A DNA stretch of 64,000 nt from CAVROT01 sp963722905. GTDB lineage: Bacteria; Pseudomonadota; Alphaproteobacteria; Rhodobacterales; Rhodobacteraceae. The DNA lies in assembly GCA_963722905.1 (NCBI GenBank), contig CAVROT010000016.1, forward strand, positions 62,001-126,000, given 5' to 3'. Below are positions 9,375-17,324 of this stretch, piece by piece (positions within the stretch are counted from its first letter, which is position 1; each line of letters begins with the position of its first letter). Both the position numbers and the translations under genes were made by a program. The notes below the pieces were generated by a model. It did not search any database. It had not been told where the DNA came from and saw only the letters and a list, made by a program, of their open reading frames with translations.

Positions 9375-9407
9375 CCCGGCCGGGAGAGCATCGATCTCCC
9401 GGCCGGG
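9375..9407 (-). terminator. Strong hairpin just past the sugar ABC operon
   Basis: A perfect 13-bp inverted repeat (9375-9387 with 9395-9407, stem CCCGGCCGGGAGA) encloses a 7-base loop. It lies nine bases beyond the stop of the solute-binding protein gene on the minus strand, so it is well placed to end that operon. There is no run of T after it in that direction, so it may be a processing-stabilising or Rho-assisted structure and not a classical intrinsic terminator. Confidence 0.6.
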
Positions 9408-9415
9408 ACGGGCGG

Positions 9416-10636
9416 CTAGTCGATCAGGCGTCCGATCTCGGCGGTCAGCCGGTCTGCGGCCTCGTCAGAGGACTGCCGGTCGTTCGCCACCGCGCCCAGC
9501 GCGTCCACGACCTCCTGGCTGATGCGGATGCCGTTCTCGCCAGGCCAGGCGAACCAGGGCAAAGAGCGATCCATCTGAGTGGCCGAGGTGCGCCAGGCCG
9601 GATTCTCGGCGTAGAAGTCGGCCAGAAGCGCCCCGGCGCCGGTGTTGACCGGCATGTAGCCCGTGTTCCGCACGATAGTCGACTGACCCTCCGGGCCCGT
9701 CGCGTAGAGTACATAGTCCATCGCGGCCTGACGGACCGCCGGATCCTCGGCCAGGATCACGGCGGCCATACCCCCGGAGGCGACGCCGCCGCCCTCGACG
9801 AGGACGGGCATGGGGGCGGTGCCCCACGCGAACCTGTCCTCGATCTCGCTGGAGAAGGAACGGACCGCCGCCGTGGAGTTGAAGTAGAGCCCCAGCTTGC
9901 CGGCATACATCATCTGCCGCGCGGCCGCGTTCGGGATCGCCTCCTGACCGGCCTCGTCGTGGAACCGCTCGTAAAGCGCGAATGCCTCGCGGCCAAGCTC
10001 GGTCTCGAAGGCCAGTGTGCCGTCCTCGATGGGGGCGAGCCCTGCGGAGGCAAGCAGGCTCTGGACCATCCAGTCGTCGTCGCCGGGCGGGAAGTAGATG
10101 CCCTCGATGTCGTCGCCCAGGGCCTCGATGTCGCGCGCCAGCGCGATGGTGTCCTCCCAGGTGGTGGGCATGCTTTCGGGGTCGCCGCCTGCCTCCCGGA
10201 CGAGTTCGGCATTGTAGAACATCACCGGGGTGGAGGAGGTCCAGGGCAGGCCGACCTGCACGCCGTCGACCTTCGTCAGTCCCAGCGCGGCCTCGGTATA
10301 GCCCATCGACGCCAGGTCCAGGCCCTCGGTCAGGTCGTCCATCGGCTGAGCAAGGTCGCGTGCGGCGACCTCGGCCAGCAGGTGGGAGCCGACCAGGAAC
10401 AGGTCGGGCGCGGTGCCCGCCATGTCTTGCCGGATGACGCTGACGAGGCCCTCGTCGTAATCGGCGGACGGCGCCTGCATGACGATGCGGACGTCGGGGT
10501 TCTGGGCCATGAAGTCGTCGGCCAGCTGTTGTTGCCACTCGGCATGGTGGGCCCAGGCGTGCAGGACGGTAACCTCCGTTTGCGCGAGGGCCGGCGCGGC
10601 GCCGGCGATCAGGGTAGCGGTGAGAATGTGGCGCAT
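9416..10636 (-). CDS. Sugar ABC transporter substrate-binding protein (CUT1 family)
   Basis: Periplasmic solute receptor, 406 residues, of the SBP_bac_1/UgpB-MalE type. A short signal peptide (MRHILTATLIAGAAPALA, cleavage before QTEV) precedes the mature protein. The TVLHAWAHHAEWQQQLADDF start, VGLPWTSSTPVMFYNAELV near residue 130 and IVRNTGYMPVNTGA near 325 are typical of glycerol-phosphate/oligosaccharide receptors. It is the last gene of a four-gene minus-strand operon: ATPase, permease, permease, receptor. Substrate is unknown; UgpB-like features suggest a carbohydrate or glycerophosphate. Confidence 0.9.
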   Translation of the reverse strand: MRHILTATLIAGAAPALAQTEVTVLHAWAHHAEWQQQLADDFMAQNPDVRIVMQAPSADYDEGLVSVIRQDMAGTAPDLFLVGSHLLAEVAARDLAQPMDDLTEGLDLASMGYTEAALGLTKVDGVQVGLPWTSSTPVMFYNAELVREAGGDPESMPTTWEDTIALARDIEALGDDIEGIYFPPGDDDWMVQSLLASAGLAPIEDGTLAFETELGREAFALYERFHDEAGQEAIPNAAARQMMYAGKLGLYFNSTAAVRSFSSEIEDRFAWGTAPMPVLVEGGGVASGGMAAVILAEDPAVRQAAMDYVLYATGPEGQSTIVRNTGYMPVNTGAGALLADFYAENPAWRTSATQMDRSLPWFAWPGENGIRISQEVVDALGAVANDRQSSDEAADRLTAEIGRLID

Positions 10637-10658
10637 GAAGCGTCTCCTTGGTTGCAGG

Positions 10659-11474
10659 TCAGGTGCGTGCAGAGGCGGCGAGGCCGCGGATCAGGCTGCG
10701 TTGGAGGAACAGGAACGCCAGCACGAGCGGCGCGGTGACGATCACCCCGCCCGCCATCAGCGCGCCCACGTCGCCCGAGGACTCGGCGGTCGAACGGAAG
10801 GCGAGGATGCCGACGGGCGGGGTCATCATCGCGGTGTCGGTGATCACCACGAGCGGCCAGTAGAGGTCGTTCCAGTGGTTGATGACGGAGATCGTGGCGA
10901 AGGCCGCCACGGCGGGCCTTGCCGCAGGCAGCATCAGCCGCCAGACGATGGCGAGTTCCGAGAAGCCATCGAGGCGCGCGGCCTCCAGCACCTCGTCGGG
11001 ATAGGACAGAAAGAACTGCCGGAAGAGGAACAGCGCGAAGGCGGAGATGACGAAGGGAAAGATCAGCGCGGTGTAGCTGTTGAGGAGGCCCGCCTTCGCG
11101 ACGGCCACGAAGAGAGGGATGGCGGGCACCTGCATCGGGATCATCAGCGCCAGCAGGATCGCGGCCATCATCACGGGCCGGCCCCGGAACGGCAGCTTGG
11201 CCAGCGCATAGCCCGCCGGCGCCGCGACGGTGATCTGAAGGGCCAGGATCGCGCCGCAGACGACGGCGCCGTTCAGAAGGTAGCGCAGCATCGGAACGCC
11301 GGTCCAGGCGGTCCGGTAGTTGTCGGCGGCGGCCCCCCGGTCGGGGACGGGCAGCAGGCCGCCCGCGTAGATCTGCGCCGGCCCCGCCAGAGAGGTCGCG
11401 ATCATGACCGCGAAGGGCGCGAGCGTCACCGCCGCCACCAGCGTCAGCGCCGCGAGAGCCAGAGCGCGGCTCAC
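10659..11474 (-). CDS. Carbohydrate ABC transporter permease (MalG/UgpE type)
   Basis: Inner-membrane permease, 271 residues, with six predicted helices and the EAA loop EAARLDGFSELAIVWRLMLP near residues 164-183, which docks to the ATPase. GTG at 11474 is chosen because it overlaps the stop of the upstream permease (GTGA) and gives the usual MalG length; a longer upstream extension in this frame reads through the other permease and is not credible. The adjacent permease is its heterodimer partner. Confidence 0.9.
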   Translation of the reverse strand: MSRALALAALTLVAAVTLAPFAVMIATSLAGPAQIYAGGLLPVPDRGAAADNYRTAWTGVPMLRYLLNGAVVCGAILALQITVAAPAGYALAKLPFRGRPVMMAAILLALMIPMQVPAIPLFVAVAKAGLLNSYTALIFPFVISAFALFLFRQFFLSYPDEVLEAARLDGFSELAIVWRLMLPAARPAVAAFATISVINHWNDLYWPLVVITDTAMMTPPVGILAFRSTAESSGDVGALMAGGVIVTAPLVLAFLFLQRSLIRGLAASART

Positions 11475-12355
11475 CGGCGCCGCTCGGCCAGGGCGACCTG
11501 CGCGACCGACAGGACCATGACCGCAAGCAGGAACACGACGGCCAGCGCCGAGGCCGCGCCGATGTCGAAGAAGCGGAACGCCTCCTGATAGAGGGTGAAG
11601 AGGATCATCTCCGTCGCGCCGTCCGGCCCGCCGTTCGTCAGCACGGCGACTAGCTCGAACTCGCCCAGGGCGCGGATCAGCGTGATGACCGTCACGAACA
11701 GCGTCACCGGCGCCAGCGTCGGCCAGGTGACCAGCGCGAAGCGGCGCCAGCCCGCTTCGGCACCGTCGAGGGCCGCGGCCTCGTAGAGCTGGCGGTCGAT
11801 GCTCGCCATCCCGGCAAGGAACAGCAGCACGTTGTAGCCCAGCATCTTCCACACCGCGATCGCTGCCAGCGTCCAGAGCGCGAGGTCCGGATCCGAGAGG
11901 AAGCGCTGCGTTGGCAGCCCGAATATCTCCAGCAGGGCGTTGGCCATGCCGAAGGTGGGATGCAGCACCACCTCCCAGGCCGTGGCCATCGCGACCAGCG
12001 TCGCGGTCACGGGCAGGAAGAACACGGTCTGCATCGCGCCGCGCCACCGACCAAGCCCCGCCACCAGAACCGCGACCCACAGCCCGCCCAGGACCGAGAC
12101 GGGTGCCACCACGGCGACGAAGGCCAACGTGTTGGCGATGCTGCCCTTGAGGCCCGGATCCGCGCCCAGTCGGACATAGTTCCGGGCCCCCACCCAGTCG
12201 GCGCCCGGCATCCCCAGACGGTAGTCCGTCACGGAGAGGCCGAGTGCCGCGAATGACGGGCCGATGACCAGCAGCAAAAGCAACGCCGCGGCCGGACTAG
12301 CCAGCAGCGCGCCGAAGCGGCGCCGGTGTCGCGCCTCGGCCGTTATCGCGGTCAT
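11471..12355 (-). CDS. Carbohydrate ABC transporter permease (MalF/UgpA type)
   Basis: Inner-membrane permease of 294 residues with six helices, the first at about residues 18-40. The EAA loop reads EAAALDGAEAGWRRFALVTW around residues 192-211, and the conserved GGPDGATEMILFTLYQEAFR follows near 246. Its start codon overlaps the ATPase stop (ATGA) and its stop overlaps the next permease start, so all three subunits are translationally coupled. Confidence 0.9.
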   Translation of the reverse strand: MTAITAEARHRRRFGALLASPAAALLLLLVIGPSFAALGLSVTDYRLGMPGADWVGARNYVRLGADPGLKGSIANTLAFVAVVAPVSVLGGLWVAVLVAGLGRWRGAMQTVFFLPVTATLVAMATAWEVVLHPTFGMANALLEIFGLPTQRFLSDPDLALWTLAAIAVWKMLGYNVLLFLAGMASIDRQLYEAAALDGAEAGWRRFALVTWPTLAPVTLFVTVITLIRALGEFELVAVLTNGGPDGATEMILFTLYQEAFRFFDIGAASALAVVFLLAVMVLSVAQVALAERRR

Positions 12356-13512
12356 GCGGCGGCCCGCGCTGCGGCGCGGCCGGGGCCTTCCGGCCCGTCG
12401 AACAGGTAGGCCGCGTCGAGCCGGAAGCCGAAGACGCCCCCGGTGCCGGCGGGCCAGTCCGGCAGGCGCTCGGACGGCAGGCGCACGACCAGCCGCCGCC
12501 CGTCCGCGCTGCGCAGGAAGAGATGGCTGTCGAGGCCGCCATGCTCGGCGGTCTCGACGGTGACCGGCAGGCCCGGCAGGCCCGGACGGGCAGCGGCGCG
12601 GATCTCGGAATGCTCGGGGCGGATGGCGACGGTGCCCCGCGCCTGCGAAAGCGGCACGCCGCCGACGGCGATGGGCTGGTCGCGCGTGGCGGTGCCGATG
12701 GCGGCCCGCAGGGCCTCCGCGGGCAGCTCGTTGAGATGCGGTTGCGACAGGAAGCGCGCGACCGCCAGCGAGGCGGGACGGCGGTAGAGTTCGTCCGGCG
12801 TGCCGACCTGCGCGATGCGGCCGTCGAACATCACGACGACCCGGTCGGAGATGGCCATCGCCTCGGCCTGATCATGGGTCACGAAAAGGGTCGTCGCCCC
12901 GATCCGGCGCTGGAGGGCGCGCAGCTCGGCCCGGGTGGACAGGCGCAGGGCCGCGTCGAGATTGGCCAGCGGCTCGTCCAGCAGGAACAGGTCGGGCTCG
13001 CGGACAAGGGCGCGGCCGAGCGCCACGCGCTGGCGCTGTCCGCCCGACAACGCGTCGGGGCGGCGGTCTAGGTAGGCACCGATCCCGAGAAGGTCCGCCG
13101 TCGCCGCCACACGGTCGTCGATCCGCGCGCGCGTGGCCCCTGCGCCGGGGACAAGGCGCCACAGCAACGGCGCCCGCCCCGGCGCCGAAAGCTCGGTCAT
13201 GGCCAGCGGTGCTGCCAGGTTCTCCCGGCAGGTCATGTGCGGGTAGAGCGCGTAGGACTGGAACACGAAGGCCACGCCGCGCTGCGCCGGGCGCAGCGGC
13301 GCCACGTCCCGGCCGCCGACGACCACCGCCCCGCCGGACACAGGCTCCAGCCCCGCGATGGCGCGCAGCAGCGTGGACTTGCCGCAGCCCGATGGCCCAA
13401 GGACCGAAACGAAAGCCCCCGCCGCGACGTCCAGGCCGATGCCATGCAGCGCGGCCGTTTCGCCATATCGCACGGTCAGGTCATCGAGCCGGAGGGCCTT
13501 GGCTTCCGTCAT
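12352..13512 (-). CDS. Carbohydrate ABC transporter ATP-binding protein (MalK/UgpC type)
   Basis: ATPase that powers the CUT1 importer; 386 residues. Walker A is GPSGCGKST near residue 38, the Q-loop is in AFVFQSYALYPHMT, the signature is LSGGQRQRVALGRA, Walker B is LFLLDEPLANLDA and the switch histidine is in VTHDQAEAM. A C-terminal regulatory TOBE/OB-fold region follows. An extra loop of about 30 residues between Q-loop and signature (LSAPGRAPLLWRLVPGAGA) is longer than in MalK. ATG 13512 gives the standard start; upstream in-frame sequence is unrelated. It is the first gene of its operon, divergent from the DeoR gene. Confidence 0.92.
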   Translation of the reverse strand: MTEAKALRLDDLTVRYGETAALHGIGLDVAAGAFVSVLGPSGCGKSTLLRAIAGLEPVSGGAVVVGGRDVAPLRPAQRGVAFVFQSYALYPHMTCRENLAAPLAMTELSAPGRAPLLWRLVPGAGATRARIDDRVAATADLLGIGAYLDRRPDALSGGQRQRVALGRALVREPDLFLLDEPLANLDAALRLSTRAELRALQRRIGATTLFVTHDQAEAMAISDRVVVMFDGRIAQVGTPDELYRRPASLAVARFLSQPHLNELPAEALRAAIGTATRDQPIAVGGVPLSQARGTVAIRPEHSEIRAAARPGLPGLPVTVETAEHGGLDSHLFLRSADGRRLVVRLPSERLPDWPAGTGGVFGFRLDAAYLFDGPEGPGRAAARAAA

Positions 13513-14193
13513 TCGCTGTTCAAGGCGATCTGTTGAGCGCGGGTCATGAGCAAGGGAACTAAGGTGCTGAACCAGCGGGACAACCGGCGAAAGCGTCGCA
13601 GTGCCGGCGACCGCAGCCTGCGATCCCGAACCCCATGGCGCCGATCGATGGCGCTGTTGCACGCGACGGGATCATCGGAGCCGGGTCGCCCCTGCTGGCC
13701 GTCGGTTCAGGGGACCGACCGCCACCGGCGTTACCGTGAAGGTGCGTCGCACCGGACTGCCGAACGGTTCTCATGGACCGTCCGGCAGGGTCGCGGGTCA
13801 GTCGGCGGCACGCCTGCGGCGTACGTCCGGCAGGGTCAGGGCTTCGTGAGCCGAGGGAGCCGCATACGCGGATGCAGCCCCTACGTATCGGGGCGACGGG
13901 CCTGGACACTAGCGGCCCTGCCGCCCGATCGACGTTCCTGCCCGCTGCGATCCGAACGCGGAGGCGCGGATCTGCCACGGGTCGAACGCCCGGGGATCCG
14001 GCAGGTCAGGCCCCGCCCCATTGCCGCGACGGATCACAAGTCGTGGCTTGCCTCCGGCGACAAGGCGGCCGGGCCAAAGCTCGGTCGATGTGACATCGTA
14101 CGCCAAAGTCTGCGAAATATAACATCCAGCTTCACAGAATATGTTGCGGTGTGGGATAAGCTGTGATCTGTCGATCAGGGAAGGGGAGCCAGC
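13513..14193. other. Long divergent intergenic region, no gene recognised
   Basis: 681 bases separate the start of the minus-strand sugar ABC operon from the plus-strand deoR gene. Open frames occur on both strands but none resembles a known protein. The sequence is very GC-rich except for about the last 90 bases before deoR, which become AT-richer and hold a promoter candidate. A short direct repeat (CGTCCGGCAGGGTC) occurs around 13780 and 13825. It probably carries the control sites of both transport operons, with the rest being decayed or spacer DNA. Confidence 0.5.
14131..14160 (+). promoter_or_regulatory. Candidate promoter of the deoR catabolic operon
   Basis: A TTCACA box (14131-14136) and a GATAAG box (14155-14160) are separated by 18 bases and lie in the AT-rich tail of the divergent spacer, 34 bases before the deoR ATG. 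They match the sigma-70 consensus at five and four of six positions. GAAGGGGAG just before the ATG at 14194 serves as ribosome binding site. Assignment is by eye only. Confidence 0.4.
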
Positions 14194-15000
14194 ATGCGTC
14201 CGAACGCGCGGCAAGAAGTCATCATGCAGCATCTGCTGAACGCTCATACCGCCGACCTCGAGACACTTGCGATGATGTGCGGCGTGTCGCACATGACGAT
14301 CCGACGCGACCTCGACGCGATGGACGAGGCGGGGTTGCTGCGGAAAATCCGCGGCGGTGCGACGCTGGTCGCCACAGCGCGGTCCGAGAGCAGCTATCGC
14401 TTTCGCGAACAGTCCAACCGATCCGAGAAAGCGCGCATCGCGGCCGCCGCCGTCGAGCTGATCGAAACCGACATGACGATCATGCTGGACGACGGATCGA
14501 CCGCGATGGCCGTCGCCGAGTTCCTGCCCGCCCACGCGCCCTTGACCGTGATTACGTCGAGCCTTCCGGCGACGATCGTGCTCGCCGCCCATGCGCCCGA
14601 GATCCGCGTGATCCAGATCGGTGGCAGTTTCGCACCGCGTTACGAGGCGTTTGCCGGGCCGATGGCCGTGCGCGCTTTGGCCGAGCTGCGCGCCGACATG
14701 GCCCTTCTGTCGAGTTCGGCGATCAAGGACGGGACGCTCTTTCACCAGGAGCTGGAGATGGTCCAGCTCAAGCGGGCCATGCTGGCTGCATCCGACAAGG
14801 CGGTCCTGATGGCCGATCCAAGCAAGTTCGGGCGCACCGCCCTGTCGCTTTGCGCCCAGATCGGCGAGTTCGACGCTCTCATCTCGACCTCTCTGCCGCC
14901 CGAGGGAACGGTCGAGGCCATGGAGGTCGGTCAGTGTCGCCTGGTCCTGGCCGGCGACGCCGACGGCGCCGCCCCCAAGATCGCCAGGCTCGGTCGGTGA
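14194..15000 (+). CDS. DeoR-family transcriptional regulator
   Basis: Sugar-responsive repressor, 268 residues. The N-terminal winged helix-turn-helix covers about residues 1-60, with recognition segment CGVSHMTIRRDLDAMDEAGL and the following RKIRGGA typical of DeoR. The C-terminal DeoRC sensor domain (DDGSTAMAVAEFL, VITSSLPATIVLA, SSAIKDGTLFHQELEMVQLK, DPSKFGRTAL) binds a phosphorylated sugar in this family. The stop overlaps the next start (GTGA), so it is co-transcribed with, and likely controls, the isomerase-transporter-kinase operon. The effector is inferred to be a tetrulose or triose phosphate. Confidence 0.93.
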   Translation: MRPNARQEVIMQHLLNAHTADLETLAMMCGVSHMTIRRDLDAMDEAGLLRKIRGGATLVATARSESSYRFREQSNRSEKARIAAAAVELIETDMTIMLDDGSTAMAVAEFLPAHAPLTVITSSLPATIVLAAHAPEIRVIQIGGSFAPRYEAFAGPMAVRALAELRADMALLSSSAIKDGTLFHQELEMVQLKRAMLAASDKAVLMADPSKFGRTALSLCAQIGEFDALISTSLPPEGTVEAMEVGQCRLVLAGDADGAAPKIARLGR

Positions 15001-15821
15001 GCGTGTCGTCGGCGTTCTGGCTCGGCGCGGGGTGGAAGATGAACTGTCTTCTGGCCGAGGCGCTGCACTATGCAGAGGCAGTGCAGGCCGCGGCCCCGGT
15101 GGCGGACAGGTTGCAGCGGTTTCTTCTGCCGCCCTTCACCGTGCTGCGCGACGTCGTGCGCGCTCTCGACGGCAGCCCGATCCGGGTGGGCGCCCAGAAC
15201 CTCCACTGGGACGATAACGGCGCCTGGACGGGCGAGATCTCCGGCCCGATGCTGGCAGACTGCGGCGTCTCGCTGGTCGAGATCGGGCATAGCGAGCGAC
15301 GGCAGAATTTCGGCGAGACCGACGGATCCGTGCGTTCGAAGGTGACCGCCGCACGGCGCCATGGGCTTCTTCCGCTGGTATGCATAGGCGAGACCGCCCA
15401 GGAGCGCGCTGCCGGACACGCCGAGCAGACCCTGTGTCGTCAGGTGGACGCCGCGCTGGACGGTCTGCCGGACGCGGGGGCATCCGATCGAGGCGATCCG
15501 CCGCTCCTTCTGGCTTACGAGCCGGTCTGGGCTATCGGAGCGCAGGGTCGGCCCGCCACGCCCGACCAGGTGGAGGCCGGCCACCGGATCATCAAGTCGC
15601 GCGTGGGCGACCGTCTCGGCCGGACCGTCCCCTGCCTCTACGGCGGCGGGGTCGACGCCGGAAACGCCCGCGAGCTCGTCGCCTGCGTCGGCGTGGACGG
15701 CTTGTTCGTCGGCCGCGCGGCCTGGAGCGTCGAGGGTTTCCTCGAACTTGGACGGATCTGCTCGGACGCACTCGATCGGGCGAGCATCGGGCAGAACGGC
15801 CTGCAGGAGGAAGGAACGTGA
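14997..15821 (+). CDS. Triosephosphate isomerase-family enzyme, probable tetrulose-phosphate isomerase
   Basis: TIM-barrel isomerase of 274 residues. All catalytic residues are present: Lys14 in GAGWKMN, His98 in EIGHSERR and Glu175 in AYEPVWAIG. The mobile loop after the glutamate reads GAQGRPATPDQ, not the GTGKTAT-like loop of glycolytic enzymes, and the protein is longer than the usual 250. Context (RpiB paralogue next, DhaK-type kinase, own importer, DeoR) fits the known role of such paralogues as L-erythrulose-1-phosphate isomerases (LerI/EryH) better than glycolysis. GTG 14997 overlaps the deoR stop; GTG 15003 is an alternative start. Confidence 0.85.
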   Translation: MSVSSAFWLGAGWKMNCLLAEALHYAEAVQAAAPVADRLQRFLLPPFTVLRDVVRALDGSPIRVGAQNLHWDDNGAWTGEISGPMLADCGVSLVEIGHSERRQNFGETDGSVRSKVTAARRHGLLPLVCIGETAQERAAGHAEQTLCRQVDAALDGLPDAGASDRGDPPLLLAYEPVWAIGAQGRPATPDQVEAGHRIIKSRVGDRLGRTVPCLYGGGVDAGNARELVACVGVDGLFVGRAAWSVEGFLELGRICSDALDRASIGQNGLQEEGT

Positions 15822-16303
15822 GAATCGCAGTTTCCGGCGACGGGGCCGGGCGGGCGATGGCCCGACAGCTGGCCGAGTATCTGAACGCCCAAGGCGGCCT
15901 GCGGGCCGACGATCTCAGCGATGCCCCGGCGTCGCCGGAGGAGTTCTATGCGGACCTCGCCGAACGCGTTGCGTCAGGCGTCCTCGACGGGCGCCACGAC
16001 CGCGCGATCCTGGTCTGCGGCACCGGCATCGGCGTCGCCATGTCCGCCAACAAGGTGCCGGGCATCCGCGCGGCGCAGTGCCACGATACCTATTCCGCCG
16101 AACGCGCCGCGTTGTCGAACAACGCGCAGGTCCTGACGCTTGGCGCGCGTGTCGTCGGGATCGAGTTGGCCAAGGCCATCTGCGACACCTACTTGCGCGC
16201 CTCGTTCGATCCGCAGGGACGCTCCGCCGCGAACGTCGCGGCTGTCGACGCCCTCGATGCCAGGCATCACGCCGAAAGACGGCAGACCGCCTCAAGAAAC
16301 TAA
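15818..16303 (+). CDS. RpiB/LacAB-family sugar-phosphate isomerase, probable erythrulose-4-phosphate isomerase
   Basis: 161-residue isomerase of the RpiB family, which interconverts aldose and ketose phosphates. The active-site Cys67 lies in LVCGTGIGVAMSANKVPGI, and the conserved CHDTYSAERAALSNNAQVL block follows. The N-terminal motif usually written SDHAG is GDGAG here. The start is GTG, overlapping the previous stop (GTGA), and is preceded by a perfect AGGAGG seven bases upstream. Beside a TIM paralogue and a DhaK-type kinase, the likely reaction is D-erythrulose-4-phosphate to D-erythrose-4-phosphate, as shown for DerI/EryI elsewhere; ribose-5-phosphate isomerase remains possible. Confidence 0.87.
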   Translation: MRIAVSGDGAGRAMARQLAEYLNAQGGLRADDLSDAPASPEEFYADLAERVASGVLDGRHDRAILVCGTGIGVAMSANKVPGIRAAQCHDTYSAERAALSNNAQVLTLGARVVGIELAKAICDTYLRASFDPQGRSAANVAAVDALDARHHAERRQTASRN

Positions 16304-16330
16304 CCAAACGGGTAACTTAGGGAGGAACCC

Positions 16331-17254
16331 ATGACATACATCAGACCCGCCATCACGGCCATGGCCGTGAGCCTCGCGCTCGGCGCGCCTGCGCTCGCAC
16401 AGCAGGAGAGCTATCGCTTCGTCATCGTGCCGAAGGTGGTGCACCCCTGGTTCGATCTCGTGAACGAGGGGGCGCAGGCTGCGGCCACCGCTCTGGAGGC
16501 GCAGATCGGCTCGGACATCGAGATCGTCTATTCCGCGCCGACATCGGCCGACGTGGTTCAGCAGAACCAGATCGTGGAGAGCGCGATCGCCACCCAGCCC
16601 GATGGGATCGCGATCGATCTCCTCGACCCGGAGGCCAACCGTGCCGCCCTCGAGGACGCCAAGGCCCGGGACATTCCGCTGGTGATCTTCGATTCCATCC
16701 CGCCCGAGGGGATGGAGATCACCTATATCGGCTCCGACTTCTGCGAACAGGCCAAGATGGCCGCGCGGCGCCTGGTCGAGATCCTCGATGGCGAGGGCAA
16801 GGTCGCGATCATGCAGGGCGTGCCGACGGCCCCGAACCATGCGATCCGGGCCGAATGCCACCGCGAGGTCTTTGCCGAGCACGACGGCATCGAGGTCGTC
16901 GCCGAAGGCATCGACATGGACGACATCCAGCAGGCGCAGTCGCAGGCCGCGTCGATCATGCAGGCCAATCCCGACCTCGACGGCTGGGTCGCCACCAATG
17001 CAGCCGGCCCCGTGGGCATCGGCCAGGCGATCATCGAGGCGGGCAAGGTGGGCGAGGTCGTGCTTGTCGGGCTCGACAACCTTCAGGAGATGCTCGACCT
17101 GATCACCGATGGCGTGGCCGACAGTTCCAGCGCATCGCAGCCGCAGCTGCAGGGCTGGTACTCGGTCATGATGCTGTGGGCGCAGGCGAACGACATGCCG
17201 GTGCCCCTCTTCATCGACACCGGCAACGCCTTCCTGACGGCTGACGACATCTGA
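16331..17254 (+). CDS. Sugar ABC transporter substrate-binding protein (RbsB/LacI-like fold)
   Basis: Periplasmic receptor, 307 residues, of the ribose/galactose-binding (peripla_BP_4) group. A signal peptide covers about residues 1-24 (cleavage after ALAQ). Typical segments are FVIVPKVVHPWFDLVNEGAQ, the QQNQIVESAIATQPDGIAID block and ATNAAGPVGIGQAIIEAGK. AGGGAGGAACCC precedes the ATG. It is followed by the ATPase and permease of the same importer, all placed between the isomerases and the kinase, so the ligand is inferred to be the pathway substrate, a tetritol or tetrulose. Confidence 0.92.
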   Translation: MTYIRPAITAMAVSLALGAPALAQQESYRFVIVPKVVHPWFDLVNEGAQAAATALEAQIGSDIEIVYSAPTSADVVQQNQIVESAIATQPDGIAIDLLDPEANRAALEDAKARDIPLVIFDSIPPEGMEITYIGSDFCEQAKMAARRLVEILDGEGKVAIMQGVPTAPNHAIRAECHREVFAEHDGIEVVAEGIDMDDIQQAQSQAASIMQANPDLDGWVATNAAGPVGIGQAIIEAGKVGEVVLVGLDNLQEMLDLITDGVADSSSASQPQLQGWYSVMMLWAQANDMPVPLFIDTGNAFLTADDI

Positions 17255-17324
17255 CGCGGTTCGCGGGGCCGGCGCCAAGGGCGTCGGCCTCGCGACACCG
17301 ACATCCACCGTTCGGAGGCTTCGC

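Noticed and set aside
14997..15821. Housekeeping tpiA
   Set aside because: Catalytic residues fit, but the altered loop 6, the extra length and the operon with an RpiB paralogue and DhaK-type kinase point to a specialised isomerase.
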